A stretch of 42,270 bases of DNA from Akkermansia sp. (GCA_017398355.1 JAFQGD010000036.1:1-42270), one strand, 5' to 3'. Positions 1-8,085 are shown, counted from the stretch's first letter. Made by a program: numbers and translations. The notes: generated from the sequence alone by a model not told the origin.

Positions 1-1
1 G

Positions 2-130
2 GAAGAATCCGACAACGGCTACCACGAGTTCCTACAGGGGATGGCCGACCGCGAAATCATCAGCCTGTATGAAAATTACGGCATCGTGACCAACATCAAA
101 ATCGAGGGCTGGGAACCCGCCTCCCGCTAA
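2..130 (+). CDS. C-terminal fragment of an unknown protein
   Basis: An open frame runs in from the left edge and ends at TAA 128-130, giving the last 42 residues (ends GWEPASR). It is rich in Glu, Tyr and Ile and looks like part of a small soluble protein. No family is recognised. A second small frame in the same direction follows 54 nt downstream, so the two may be co-transcribed. The start lies outside the window. Support is only reading-frame continuity and protein-like composition. Confidence 0.45.
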   Translation, partial: EESDNGYHEFLQGMADREIISLYENYGIVTNIKIEGWEPASR

Positions 131-184
131 GGGAGGTGGCTACCACCCCGAATCACCAAGACTTCAACCCACACACAAGAGAAA

Positions 185-358
185 ATGAAAGTATACATCG
201 AAGCAAGCTTCACCATCCAGAGCACAGGCGAACACAAGAAGATTGAGGTCAAGATAGACGAAGACCTCATCCCCTTTGGCGTCAGCAAGTTTCTGACTCG
301 CCGCTATGGCGAAATCACCGGGCTTTGCTTCAACTTTACCCGAGAAGCAGAGGATTAA
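185..358 (+). CDS. Small hypothetical protein (57 aa)
   Basis: ATG 185 to TAA 356-358 encodes 57 residues beginning MKVYIEASF and ending TREAED. Alternating charged and hydrophobic residues (KKIEVKIDEDL) suggest a small alpha/beta fold without membrane segments. A weak purine-rich stretch (AAGAG) precedes the ATG. It lies downstream of another small frame on the same strand and upstream of a hairpin at 475-508. Small unrecognised frames beside a tRNA gene are common at the edge of integrated elements, but nothing here proves that. Function unknown. Confidence 0.5.
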   Translation: MKVYIEASFTIQSTGEHKKIEVKIDEDLIPFGVSKFLTRRYGEITGLCFNFTREAED

Positions 359-474
359 CCCAGTAGAACCTCATACTCCCGATAACCAATATTTAATTTC
401 ATGGGATGGCAAGATGCCACATATAAATAAACGCACCTGTGAGCCGCTATCGAGGTAGCTGAGCGGCAAATTAA

Positions 475-508
475 GAAGCCCGGAATGGTACGCGCTATTC
501 CGGGCTTC
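475..508 (+). terminator. Strong hairpin, possible terminator of the small upstream genes
   Basis: A perfect 12-bp stem (GAAGCCCGGAAT with ATTCCGGGCTTC) closes a 10-nt loop. There is no clear T-run on the plus side and only a T-rich flank (TTAATTTG) on the minus side, so direction is uncertain. It may act in either direction. Confidence 0.5.
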
Positions 509-840
509 CCAATTTGTGGTCCACAAACGACATGTCCCGAAAAACTTGTAATGAGCTTGTTATAAAAGAGTTTTGTGCTTTGTCGAAATTTTGTCTGGAC
601 ATATTTTGTCGGAATGGTAGAAAGAACCCACACGATTGACTATTGATAATCAAAGACTACCAGTACATTCGACTCCCTTTGATATAAGCCAAAGTGGGTC
701 ACGAAGTGCGGAGTGCTCAGGAGTGCCTGATGTTGTAGAAAAGGGGTAGTGCGGGGCTGAAAGCTGCCGGAATTCGGTGGCAAGGCTTGCAGAGGAGTGC
801 GCGTTAAGTGGCGTAAATTGAGCGGTTTAGAAATAAAAAT

Positions 841-875
841 CGCGGGCGTTATCTCTTATCGAAATAACGCCCGCG
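841..875 (-). terminator. Intrinsic terminator of tRNA-His
   Basis: A perfect 12-bp stem (841-852 with 864-875, CGCGGGCGTTAT arm) and an 11-nt loop lie just past the tRNA 3' end. Read on the minus strand the stem is followed by ATTTTTATTT, a good T-tract. Confidence 0.85.
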
Positions 876-878
876 CAG

Positions 879-951
879 GGTGGACGATGGGATTCGAACC
901 CACGACAACCGGAACCACAATCCGGGGCTCTACCGCTGAACTACGTCCACC
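879..951 (-). tRNA. tRNA-His (anticodon GTG)
   Basis: The reverse complement folds as a full cloverleaf. The acceptor GTGGACG pairs with CGTCCAC, the D-arm is GTTC/GAGC-like, the anticodon loop is TTGTGGT giving GTG, and the T-arm carries GGTTCGAATCC. An extra encoded G at position -1 (base 951) faces a C73, the identity feature of bacterial tRNA-His. CCA is not encoded. A promoter lies upstream at 978-1005 and an intrinsic terminator downstream at 841-875, so this is a single-gene unit. Confidence 0.97.
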
Positions 952-977
952 ATTGGCAAGAGCACTTGCTGCGGGAG

Positions 978-1005
978 AGTATACGGATTTTGAGGAAGAA
1001 TGCAA
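978..1005 (-). promoter_or_regulatory. Promoter of tRNA-His
   Basis: On the minus strand, -35 TTGCAT (1000-1005), a 16-bp spacer and -10 TATACT (978-983) precede the tRNA by about 26 nt. Near-consensus sigma-70 type. Confidence 0.8.
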
Positions 1006-1057
1006 GACCAAAAATAGAAATTAGTGATTTTTTCTGGAAAGCGGGGTGAGGAAGTGG

Positions 1058-1063
1058 TATAAT
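1058..1063 (+). promoter_or_regulatory. -10 element of the MscS gene (near-leaderless start)
   Basis: A perfect TATAAT ends at 1063, which places the transcript start at about 1070, one base before ATG 1071. The -35 is poor (TGGAAA or CTGGAA). If used, the mRNA is essentially leaderless and the upstream in-frame ATG at 1062 cannot be the start. Confidence 0.6.
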
Positions 1064-1070
1064 GGGCGGT

Positions 1071-1901
1071 ATGGAAGAGACGATAGAGATGCTGGATGGG
1101 TGGTGGGGTTATTTGGAGCACCGGGGGTGGGTAAGTTTTGTGTTGAGCATTGTGCTGGGGGTGGTGCTGACGCTGATAGTGAGTCGTATTTTTCGGGTGG
1201 TACGGCGAAAGGGGCATTACCCGGTGCAGGTGCTGAGTCTGCTAAAGAAAGTAGCGATGGGGCTGCTGTGGGGGATGATAACGATACAGGCATTGCACGC
1301 AGTGGGGGTGGATTTGCTGGGGGTTCTGGGGGCTGCGGGTGTGGTCGGTGTGGCGGTGGGTTTTGCCTCGCAAACGGCTCTGAGCAATTTGATAAGCGGT
1401 GTGTTCCTGATTTCTGAGCGGAGCATCAAGCTGGGGGATTATATCCGGGTGAATGGGCAGGAGGGGAAGGTAGAGGAGGTGAATTTGCTATCGGTGAGTT
1501 TGCGGCAGTTGGATAATTCACTGGTGCGGATACCGTGTGAGTTGATGATAAAGAACCCGGTGGTGAATGTGACGCATGAGCATATGCGGCGCTGCGATTA
1601 TGCGCTTGGGGTGGATTATCGCTCGGATTTGGAGCAGGTGCGACAGGTCATTTTGCAGGTAGCGGCAGAGGAGGAATTGATATTGAAAGAGCCGGCCCCG
1701 ATTGTTACGTTTACGAGTTTTGGGGATAGTAGTTTGGATTTGGGGGTAGGTGTGTGGTGCCACAATACAGATTATGCTGAGGTGCGCTACCGTTTTGCAC
1801 ATGAACTGCTGGTGGCGTTTGACCGCGAGGGTATCAACATTCCCTTCCCTGTACGGCAGGTGTTGCTGCAGGAGCAGAAAGACCCGAACGTGGAGAGCTG
1901 A
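1071..1901 (+). CDS. mscS: Small-conductance mechanosensitive channel (MscS family)
   Basis: This 276-residue inner-membrane protein is close to the usual minimal MscS length of about 286. Two N-terminal hydrophobic segments (around residues 20-40 and 58-80) precede the pore-lining TM3, visible as the Gly/Ala-rich GVLGAAGVVGVAVGFASQ, followed by the conserved LSNLISGVFL. A beta domain (IKLGDYIRVNGQEGKVEEVN, residues ~125-145) and a C-terminal alpha/beta domain follow. The family forms heptameric channels that open on membrane tension and release solutes during osmotic downshock. I chose ATG 1071 because the TATAAT at 1058-1063 overlaps the alternative ATG at 1062. Its stop codon shares a base with the next gene's ATG (TGATG), which implies co-translation. 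Confidence 0.93.
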   Translation: MEETIEMLDGWWGYLEHRGWVSFVLSIVLGVVLTLIVSRIFRVVRRKGHYPVQVLSLLKKVAMGLLWGMITIQALHAVGVDLLGVLGAAGVVGVAVGFASQTALSNLISGVFLISERSIKLGDYIRVNGQEGKVEEVNLLSVSLRQLDNSLVRIPCELMIKNPVVNVTHEHMRRCDYALGVDYRSDLEQVRQVILQVAAEEELILKEPAPIVTFTSFGDSSLDLGVGVWCHNTDYAEVRYRFAHELLVAFDREGINIPFPVRQVLLQEQKDPNVES

Positions 1902-2155
1902 TGCGGCGAGGCATGAACCAGAAGCGCATGGTAACGGTGCGCTGCGCACAGGATTTGCTACAGCAGGTTGGCCGCGTGGCAGAGGCTACGCAACTTCCCC
2001 GCACCGCTGTGGTGCAGGAGGCTCTTGCCTTGTTCTGCGATTTTTTGGACAAGGAGGGGAAGAGGTTGCAAGAGGAGGAATCTCGCGCCATGTTGGCGGC
2101 GGCGAGTCTTGTACTGCAAGAGATGCAGGAGGGGAAGCACCCCCCTGCCCCCTAA
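1901..2155 (+). CDS. Ribbon-helix-helix (CopG-like) small protein
   Basis: 84 residues. The segment MVTVRCAQDLLQQVGRVAEA, followed by TQLPRTAVVQEALALFCDFL, matches the strand-helix-helix layout of CopG/MetJ-type DNA-binding domains: a short beta strand with alternating residues, a first helix, then a turn with Pro-Arg-Thr and a second helix. The tail (QEEESRAML...) is probably helical. Such proteins bind DNA as dimers, as autoregulators or antitoxins, but no toxin gene is adjacent. It overlaps the MscS stop codon by one base, and a GGAG lies six bases before its ATG. An internal ATG at 1913 is an alternative start. Its target is unknown. Confidence 0.65.
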   Translation: MRRGMNQKRMVTVRCAQDLLQQVGRVAEATQLPRTAVVQEALALFCDFLDKEGKRLQEEESRAMLAAASLVLQEMQEGKHPPAP

Positions 2156-2180
2156 TCCGGCTTTCCTTTCCGCAGGGGGG
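2140..2180 (+). terminator. GC-rich hairpin overlapping the end of the RHH gene
   Basis: CCCCCCTGC (2140-2148) pairs with GCAGGGGGG (2172-2180) around a 23-nt loop. It spans the RHH stop codon and contains most of a run of nine G (2175-2183). There is no T-run, so it is at best a weak terminator. Confidence 0.35.
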
Positions 2181-2230
2181 GGGACTCGCATTTGGCCTTC
2201 ATTTAATCTTGCAAAAAACACAGTTTGAGA

Positions 2231-2259
2231 CTGACAAATGCCAGTAAATCCTGTATAGT
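2231..2259 (+). promoter_or_regulatory. Promoter of dnaE
   Basis: -35 CTGACA (2231-2236), 17-bp spacer, extended -10 TGTATAGT with the hexamer at 2254-2259. Predicted start is about 2266, eight bases before ATG 2274. No Shine-Dalgarno is present. Confidence 0.75.
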
Positions 2260-2273
2260 GTGGCAGCGCAGCT

Positions 2274-5200
2274 ATGGCTTTTACACATTTACACGTACAC
2301 ACAGAATACTCTTTGCTGGATGGGATGATACACACGAAAGATCTCATCAAGCGGTGTGCGGAGCTTGGGATGGATTCGGTAGCTATCACGGATCACGGCA
2401 ACGTGTTTGCAGCGATTGAGTTCATGGTCAATGTGAAGAAGCACAACAAGGGTATCTTGGAGTGGAACAAGGAACACCCGGATGAAAAGAAGCCGGTGTT
2501 CAAGCCTATATTGGGGTGCGAAATCTACTTGGCGCCTACCCCGCTGGATGTGAAGAAGCAGATACCGGGGCGCAAGAAATACACGCACTTGGTTCTGCTG
2601 TGCGAGAACAACATTGGCTGGGCCAATCTCATCAAGATTGTATCACGCGGGCATTTGGAGGGTTTTTACCACAAACCGCGCATTGATATGGCCACGCTGC
2701 GGGAGTTTAGCAAGGGGCTCATATGCCTGACAGGGTGTATATCCGGTCCTATGCAGGAGTGGATATTGCAGGACCAGCCGGAGAAGGCAGAGGGGGTGCT
2801 CCTGGAGCTAATAGACATTTTTGGCAAAGACAACCTGTTTGTGGAGCTGCAAGACCATGAGCTGGAGGAAGAGCGCCGCTGCACGCCGGAGCTGGTGCGC
2901 TTGGCGCGCAAGCATGATGTGGGGCTGGTGGTAACGAATGATGCCCACTTCCTGAATGAAAGCGACCACGATGCGCACGATATTCTCATCTGTGTGGGCA
3001 CAGGCAACAAGCGCATGGATCCCAAGCGCATGCGCTACCCGCGCAGCGTGTATTTCAAAAGTGAGGAGGAGATGCGCGAGCTCTTCCCGGAATACCCGGA
3101 TGCCTACGAGAATACGAATATCATTGCAGAGCGCTGCAACACCTCAATCAAGTTGGACTCTACCTCTACCGAGCGTTACCCGGAATTCGCCCCGGAAGAC
3201 GGCTCTACCCGCGAGGAATACCTGCGCAAAATATGCTACAAGGGTCTGGAAGAACGCTATGGCAAGGAGCGCGCCGAAAATGATAAAGAATTGCGCGAGC
3301 GCTTGGACTATGAGCTAAGCATCATCAACATGCTGCGCTTCCCCAGTTATTTCCTTATCACGGCAGATTTCATCAACTGGGCCAAGGATCACGATATTCC
3401 TGTGGGGCCGGGGCGTGGTTCGGCCGCCGGTTCGTTGGTGGCATACTGCATGAAGATTACCAATATTGACCCCTATGCCTTCAACCTCATCTTCGAACGC
3501 TTCCTGAACCCGGAGCGTGTGAGCCCGCCGGATATTGATATCGACTTCTGCCAGACCCGCCGCCCGGAGGTGATTGAATATGTGCGCCAAAAGTATGGTG
3601 AGCGCGCCGTGACCCACATCATCACCTACGGCACGATGGGTGCAAAATCCGTCATCAAGGACGTGGCTCGTGTATTAGATTTGAGCTATTCAGACAGCGA
3701 CCGCATTGCCAAACAGATTGAGAGTGGCCCCGGCGTAACCCTCAAGAAGAGCTATGAGGCCAATGAGGACTTGCGCAACCTGCTGCAAGACCCAACCTAT
3801 GCCGAGGTGTGGGACTTTGCGCTCAAGCTGGAAGGAACGGTGCGCAATGTGGGCATGCACGCTGCCGGTGTGGTGATTGGAGACCGCGCGCTGGATGACT
3901 ATGTGGCACTCACTCGAGATGATCTGAGCAACCCACACGGTGAAGTGGTAGCCCAATGTGATATGGGTGCCATTTACAATGCAGGCTTGCTGAAAATGGA
4001 CTTCTTGGGGCTCAAAACGCTCACGGTGATGAAAGACGCAGAGCACTATGTGCGCCGCCGTGTGCCGGATTTCCGCTACGATCAAGTTGATATCCAAGAC
4101 AAAGAGACCTTTGCCCTGCTCAACCGAGGCGACACCATGGGTGTATTCCAGCTGGAATCCGGTGGCATGGTAGATACCTGCCGCCGCTACGGTATTGACA
4201 ACATTGAAGACATCATCGCTTTGTTGGCCTTGTACCGTCCGGGTGCCATGCAGTTCATGGATGATATGATTGCCGTGAAAAAAGGGCTCAAGCAAGCGGA
4301 GTACGAGCATCCGCTGCTGGAGACGGTCTCCGGGCTCACCTACGGCGTGATGATTTACCAGGAGCAGGTGCAGGCTGCAGCCAAGCTGCTGGCCGGCTAC
4401 ACGCTGGGCGGTGCAGACTTGCTGCGCCGCGCTATGGGCCACAAGGATATGCAGGAAATGGCCGAGCAACGCCGCCGCTTTGTGAAAGGCTGCTGGGATG
4501 TCAACCAAATTGACGAAAAGACGGCCAACGCCATTTTCGACAAGATTCAAAAGTTTGCCGGCTATGGTTTCAACAAATCCCACTCCGCATGCTATGGGCA
4601 TATCTCCTACTGGACGGCCTACCTCAAGGCGCACTTCCCGGTGGAGTTTCTCTGCGGGCTGATGTCCAACGAAGCCACGAACGAGAAAATCGGTGTATTC
4701 ATTCAGGAAGCCAACCGCATGGGCATCGAGGTGCTGGGGCCCTGTGTGAACCACTCGGAGGTAAAGTTCTGCCCGGAGACGATGCCCAATGGGCACTTGG
4801 CGGTGCGCTTTGGCTTGGCTTCCGTCAAGAGCATGAGTTCGGAAACCGTGCGTGTGATTGTGGAGGAGCGCAAGGCCAACGGGCCGTACAAGAGCTTGGA
4901 GGACTTCTGCTACCGCATTCCCCCGCAAAATGTGCGCCGCAACCAAATTGAAGTCTTAGTCCAATGCGGCGCATTCGACTGGATGCACGTGAGCCGCGCT
5001 CAGATATTCGACAGTATCGAGCAGTGCATCAACGGGGCAGCCAGCGTACACAAGGATAATGAAGCAGGGCAAATGGCCCTCTTCGACATGACGGAGACGA
5101 CCTCCACCCCGGAGGAAACGGTTTCGCTGCAGGAATGGCCCAAGGACAAACGCTTGGATGAGGAAAAATTCCTCACGGGAGCATATTTTACCGGCAACCC

Positions 5201-5786
5201 GCTGGACAGCATGCGTGGGGTGATAGATGCGCCCAAATTCCTGCCCATCGGCACCCTGCCCGACCTCACCCCGGAAGAGATACGAGGCACCCGAGACATG
5301 GCCGGCATGCTGCGCAGTGTCACCACAAAAGTGAGCAAAAACAGTGGGCAGAAGTTCGCTATTATCACCGTAGAGGATTTTACCGGCAGCACAGAAGCCC
5401 TGCTCTGGGGAGATTCTTACACCAAGGCAGTAGCCGTGGAAGGGCTCTTGCAAGAAGGCAGCTTCATCCAATTCCGCGCCCGCATCTCGGTGGATGAGAA
5501 GACCAACGGCAAGAAAGTATCGGCCAATGGATTAGAGCTACTGGGTGGCCGGAAAAAGCGTGGTAGCAAGGCCCCCAATTTCTATGAGATAGTGCTCAAT
5601 ACAGCCCGCCACAATGCAGAAGATTTGGAGCTCATCAAACATGCATTGTTGGATTATCCGGGTAAAACCCCGGTGCATATCACCTTCCGCAATTCACTTG
5701 GCAACCGCGCGAGTATCGAACTGGGAGAGCGCTACCGCATCACCCCCTCTGCCAAGTTGGACGAACGCCTTTCCCTCTACAGCTAA
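2274..5786 (+). CDS. dnaE: DNA polymerase III subunit alpha (DnaE)
   Basis: 1,170 residues, matching E. coli DnaE (1,160). This is the catalytic subunit of the replicative polymerase. An N-terminal PHP domain (HLHVH at 5-9, ITDHG near 38-42, E83, H105, C154, NDAH at 222-225) keeps what look like all metal ligands of the PHP site. The palm carries GPGRGSAAGS (~378-387) and the catalytic aspartates in PDIDIDFC (420-424). The finger region, helix-hairpin-helix and a C-terminal OB fold (near GTRDMAGMLRSV) follow in the usual order. Other PHP-intact DnaE proteins proofread with this domain; whether this one does is inference. The next gene starts on the base after its stop, so the two are likely co-transcribed. 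Confidence 0.97.
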   Translation: MAFTHLHVHTEYSLLDGMIHTKDLIKRCAELGMDSVAITDHGNVFAAIEFMVNVKKHNKGILEWNKEHPDEKKPVFKPILGCEIYLAPTPLDVKKQIPGRKKYTHLVLLCENNIGWANLIKIVSRGHLEGFYHKPRIDMATLREFSKGLICLTGCISGPMQEWILQDQPEKAEGVLLELIDIFGKDNLFVELQDHELEEERRCTPELVRLARKHDVGLVVTNDAHFLNESDHDAHDILICVGTGNKRMDPKRMRYPRSVYFKSEEEMRELFPEYPDAYENTNIIAERCNTSIKLDSTSTERYPEFAPEDGSTREEYLRKICYKGLEERYGKERAENDKELRERLDYELSIINMLRFPSYFLITADFINWAKDHDIPVGPGRGSAAGSLVAYCMKITNIDPYAFNLIFERFLNPERVSPPDIDIDFCQTRRPEVIEYVRQKYGERAVTHIITYGTMGAKSVIKDVARVLDLSYSDSDRIAKQIESGPGVTLKKSYEANEDLRNLLQDPTYAEVWDFALKLEGTVRNVGMHAAGVVIGDRALDDYVALTRDDLSNPHGEVVAQCDMGAIYNAGLLKMDFLGLKTLTVMKDAEHYVRRRVPDFRYDQVDIQDKETFALLNRGDTMGVFQLESGGMVDTCRRYGIDNIEDIIALLALYRPGAMQFMDDMIAVKKGLKQAEYEHPLLETVSGLTYGVMIYQEQVQAAAKLLAGYTLGGADLLRRAMGHKDMQEMAEQRRRFVKGCWDVNQIDEKTANAIFDKIQKFAGYGFNKSHSACYGHISYWTAYLKAHFPVEFLCGLMSNEATNEKIGVFIQEANRMGIEVLGPCVNHSEVKFCPETMPNGHLAVRFGLASVKSMSSETVRVIVEERKANGPYKSLEDFCYRIPPQNVRRNQIEVLVQCGAFDWMHVSRAQIFDSIEQCINGAASVHKDNEAGQMALFDMTETTSTPEETVSLQEWPKDKRLDEEKFLTGAYFTGNPLDSMRGVIDAPKFLPIGTLPDLTPEEIRGTRDMAGMLRSVTTKVSKNSGQKFAIITVEDFTGSTEALLWGDSYTKAVAVEGLLQEGSFIQFRARISVDEKTNGKKVSANGLELLGGRKKRGSKAPNFYEIVLNTARHNAEDLELIKHALLDYPGKTPVHITFRNSLGNRASIELGERYRITPSAKLDERLSLYS

Positions 5787-6971
5787 ATGATGAACTTGCG
5801 GCACAGTCTCTTGCTCACCACTCTGGCCTTTGGAGCCGGATTGGGCTTTACCCTTTGGCAACAGAATAAGTTTCCCGGGGTAGAGGCCCCCCAACCGGCA
5901 ACGCAGGAAGCCCCCCAACAAGAGCCCCCCGCGCAAATAAAACAGGAAATACGCAGCGATGAATTCACCCTGCGTTTGCTGCAGGCAGCCATGCAATGCC
6001 AAGAAGGCAACATCCTGCTGGCACCCCACGCGCTTGCCGAAAACCTAGGTATTTTGCAAGAATTGAGCCAAGGGGACACCAAGGCAGAGTTGGAAACACT
6101 GCACCTGCCGACGGAGCGACAAACGGCGGCAGAAGAAGCAGGCGCTGTTGCATTCCTATTTTCGGAAAACACCCTCAACTACTGCGATGATACCCCGGCA
6201 GACAGCACCATACCTGTGCCGATGGAGGGCCATGCAGGCGAGCCGCTCGTGCTACTCAACAGCCTGCTGGCAGATGCCACGGGGGAAGAAAACGCCCATT
6301 TCATCAATGGTGATCACTTGGCAGAAGGCACCCGGATTATCAGTTTTAGCGCACTACACCTCGCCCCTACATGGCAGCTCCCCCTGCAATCCTTCAAAAC
6401 GCCCAATGCAGACTTCTACAATGCAGATGGCAGCATGCCACGCATCCGCATGCTGCAATGCAGTGGCACCATTCGCAGAGCCCAAGCTGCCGATGGCTCA
6501 TGGCAAGCAGTAGCTCTCTTCATGAAACTTTCTCCTCAATCGCCAGAGGATGAGTGTCTCTTGCTGATTTTGCCTAACAACAACAGCGCGCGCCGATTCG
6601 CAGAGCAATGGGATGTAGCGCAGATAAACGCTATCCGCAAGGCACTGGCAGAAGCAGAACCCACCCCCCTCTGTGTCGAATTTCCCCGGCTTGTCTTTTC
6701 GCCGCCGACCCAAGATTTATCCCCCCTCCTGCAAACGCTCGGCCTAAAAAAACTCCTCACTCCCGAAGCGGATTTAAGCAAGCTCGCCACTGATACCCCC
6801 CTCTACCTGAACGCAGCTCTGCTAAAGTGCCGCATTCCCATCACCGAAAACACGGTGAATGAACCCGGCGGCATACCGGATATTCGCTTCGACAAGCCAT
6901 TCATCTGGTGTATCGGCTCACTGAGCACCCCTGCACCGCCCTATGCCCTCGGCATTGTGGAAAACCTGTAA
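5787..6971 (+). CDS. Membrane-anchored serpin-like protein with shortened reactive loop
   Basis: 394 residues. An N-terminal hydrophobic segment (residues ~5-24) and a Pro/Gln-rich linker precede a serpin fold. Serpin landmarks align in order: GNILLAPHALAENLGIL (helix B region), TWQLPLQSFKTPNADFYNADG (breach region), a GLKKLLTPEADLSKLA stretch corresponding to the family's LG...F...ADLS block, LYLNAALLKCRIPITE (strand 5A), and RFDKPFIWCIG to the C terminus. Between ITE (352-354) and RFDKPF (367-372) only 12 residues remain, against about 22 in alpha-1-antitrypsin, and the Ala-rich hinge is absent. It therefore probably cannot trap proteases by loop insertion. It abuts dnaE with no gap. A non-inhibitory or envelope role is inferred. 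Confidence 0.8.
   Translation: MMNLRHSLLLTTLAFGAGLGFTLWQQNKFPGVEAPQPATQEAPQQEPPAQIKQEIRSDEFTLRLLQAAMQCQEGNILLAPHALAENLGILQELSQGDTKAELETLHLPTERQTAAEEAGAVAFLFSENTLNYCDDTPADSTIPVPMEGHAGEPLVLLNSLLADATGEENAHFINGDHLAEGTRIISFSALHLAPTWQLPLQSFKTPNADFYNADGSMPRIRMLQCSGTIRRAQAADGSWQAVALFMKLSPQSPEDECLLLILPNNNSARRFAEQWDVAQINAIRKALAEAEPTPLCVEFPRLVFSPPTQDLSPLLQTLGLKKLLTPEADLSKLATDTPLYLNAALLKCRIPITENTVNEPGGIPDIRFDKPFIWCIGSLSTPAPPYALGIVENL
6849..6884 (+). other. Truncated reactive-centre-loop region of the serpin-like protein
   Basis: Codons 355-366 (NTVNEPGGIPDI) occupy the place of the serpin reactive loop. The hinge motif EEGTEAAAAT is missing, and about ten residues are lacking compared with inhibitory serpins, judged by remembered alignment. 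Confidence 0.6.
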
Positions 6972-7025
6972 AATTGTTTTTCTACACCCACGCGCCCGCT
7001 GTGGTGGAACAGACGAAATTCAGCC

Positions 7026-7054
7026 TTGCATGCAGGCGTGATTTCTGGAATAAT
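7026..7054 (+). promoter_or_regulatory. Promoter of sufT
   Basis: -35 TTGCAT (7026-7031), 17-bp spacer, -10 AATAAT (7049-7054). Predicted start is about 7061, nine bases before ATG 7070, with no Shine-Dalgarno. Confidence 0.75.
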
Positions 7055-7069
7055 GAGCGCCACGACACC

Positions 7070-7609
7070 ATGCTCAATCAGGAAGTAATCACCGAAGCAG
7101 AGACTGCTGCCATTCAAATACCTGCGGGCAATGCCCTTATCCTGCCGGAAGGCTCCCGCATCTACATCACCCAAATGCTGGGCAACTCAATCACCGCGGC
7201 CACAGATGTAGGGCTGGTGCGTATTTCCCGCGCAGAGGCGGCCAGAGTGGGTATCATCCCCCCGGAGGAATCAAAAACGGAGTCGGAAGAAAACCTGACA
7301 CTCGAAGAACGCATCTGGAAGGTGCTCCACAATATTTATGACCCGGAAATCCCGGTGGATATTGCCAGCTTGGGGCTCATCTACGGTGTCGAAGTTATCC
7401 CGCAAGAGGATGGCAGCAACTATGTGGGAGTGCAAATGACCCTGACAGCCCCCGGCTGCGGTATGGGACCGCACATGATGGCAGAGGCAGAAGCCGGCAT
7501 TGCCGCTCTGGAGGGCGTGGGCGAAGTGAACATTGAATTTGTGTGGGATCCGCCGTGGAATCAAGGTATGATGACGGAGGAAGCCCGAATGCAGTTGGGC
7601 CTCATCTGA
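7070..7609 (+). CDS. sufT: Putative Fe-S cluster assembly factor SufT
   Basis: 179 residues, matching the long SufT form of the MIP18/DUF59 family. The C-terminal half carries the signature blocks EERIWKVLHNIYDPEIPVDI, LGLIYGVEV, MTLTAPGCGMGP and the terminal FVWDPPWNQGMMTEEARMQL. The conserved Cys lies in PGCGMGP. The N-terminal half (ITQMLGNSITAATDVGLVRIS) is the extra domain of this subfamily. The role is in cytoplasmic iron-sulfur cluster maturation, with the step still poorly defined in bacteria. No other suf gene is in the window. I chose ATG 7070, just below a promoter, over longer frames. Its stop overlaps the next ATG (TGATG), indicating a two-gene unit. Confidence 0.9.
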   Translation: MLNQEVITEAETAAIQIPAGNALILPEGSRIYITQMLGNSITAATDVGLVRISRAEAARVGIIPPEESKTESEENLTLEERIWKVLHNIYDPEIPVDIASLGLIYGVEVIPQEDGSNYVGVQMTLTAPGCGMGPHMMAEAEAGIAALEGVGEVNIEFVWDPPWNQGMMTEEARMQLGLI

Positions 7610-8085
7610 TGGGACGCACGGAAATAGAGTTTACGGAAAGCGAGATGCGGCATCTGGCAGAGATGTGCGCCATGGTGCTTTCTATGCTGGGGCAAGCCAT
7701 GCCCGATATGAAAGACCCGCGCGCAGATGCCTGGCAAAAGTTGTGCATAGGGCTCTTGCGAGCCGCGCGAGGCGTACCCTCCATTGGGCGTGATATGGAA
7801 TTGAACCCGGATTGCGGATACTGGTTCTTCAAACGCCCCTACATAGATGCCGCGTTTTACTCCGATGTGTTGGATGAATACCGAGACTCCACCTTTTGGG
7901 CAGAGCTTGTAAGCCGCATGGCCGAGCAGGTCTTGGTAGAAAACTTAGGGCCGGAGCACGTGAACAGGATGACAGAAGAGGAGCGCAATGCCCGCGTCTC
8001 CGGGCTGGAAAAGGCCCTGTGGCATGAGGTCACCCATCACGGGCTGGAGCGTGCCATGTTCATGCTCCCCCAAACTGAAAGTTAA
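7609..8085 (+). CDS. Hypothetical protein coupled to sufT
   Basis: 158 residues starting MGRTEIEF. There is no signal peptide or membrane segment. It is acidic and mostly helical by composition, with Cys at CAMVL, LCIGL and PDCGYW and His residues in HEVTHHGLERAM near the C terminus. I do not recognise a family. The ATG shares its A with the sufT stop codon (TGATG), so translation should be coupled. By position it may assist SufT, but there is no direct evidence. A bidirectional terminator follows at 8111-8152. Confidence 0.75.
   Translation: MGRTEIEFTESEMRHLAEMCAMVLSMLGQAMPDMKDPRADAWQKLCIGLLRAARGVPSIGRDMELNPDCGYWFFKRPYIDAAFYSDVLDEYRDSTFWAELVSRMAEQVLVENLGPEHVNRMTEEERNARVSGLEKALWHEVTHHGLERAMFMLPQTES

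Larger units (their letters stand above)
359..878. other. Gene-poor stretch with hairpins
   Basis: About 520 bases without a convincing gene. It holds a small inverted repeat (GCCGCT 443-448 with AGCGGC 462-467), a strong hairpin at 475-508, two copies of ATTTTGTC near 585-625, and the terminator of the minus-strand tRNA-His at 841-875. A 92-codon minus frame across 355-633 runs through the strong hairpin and has no recognisable start signals, so I do not call it a gene. Confidence 0.5.

Noticed and set aside
355..633. 92-codon minus-strand frame
   Set aside because: It crosses a perfect 12-bp hairpin, has no start signal or recognisable protein pattern, and overlaps the end of the small plus-strand gene.
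3690..4946. 418-codon minus-strand frame inside dnaE
   Set aside because: It is antisense to a clearly coding, conserved gene; the His/Val/Gln-rich text is the expected shadow of dnaE codon usage.
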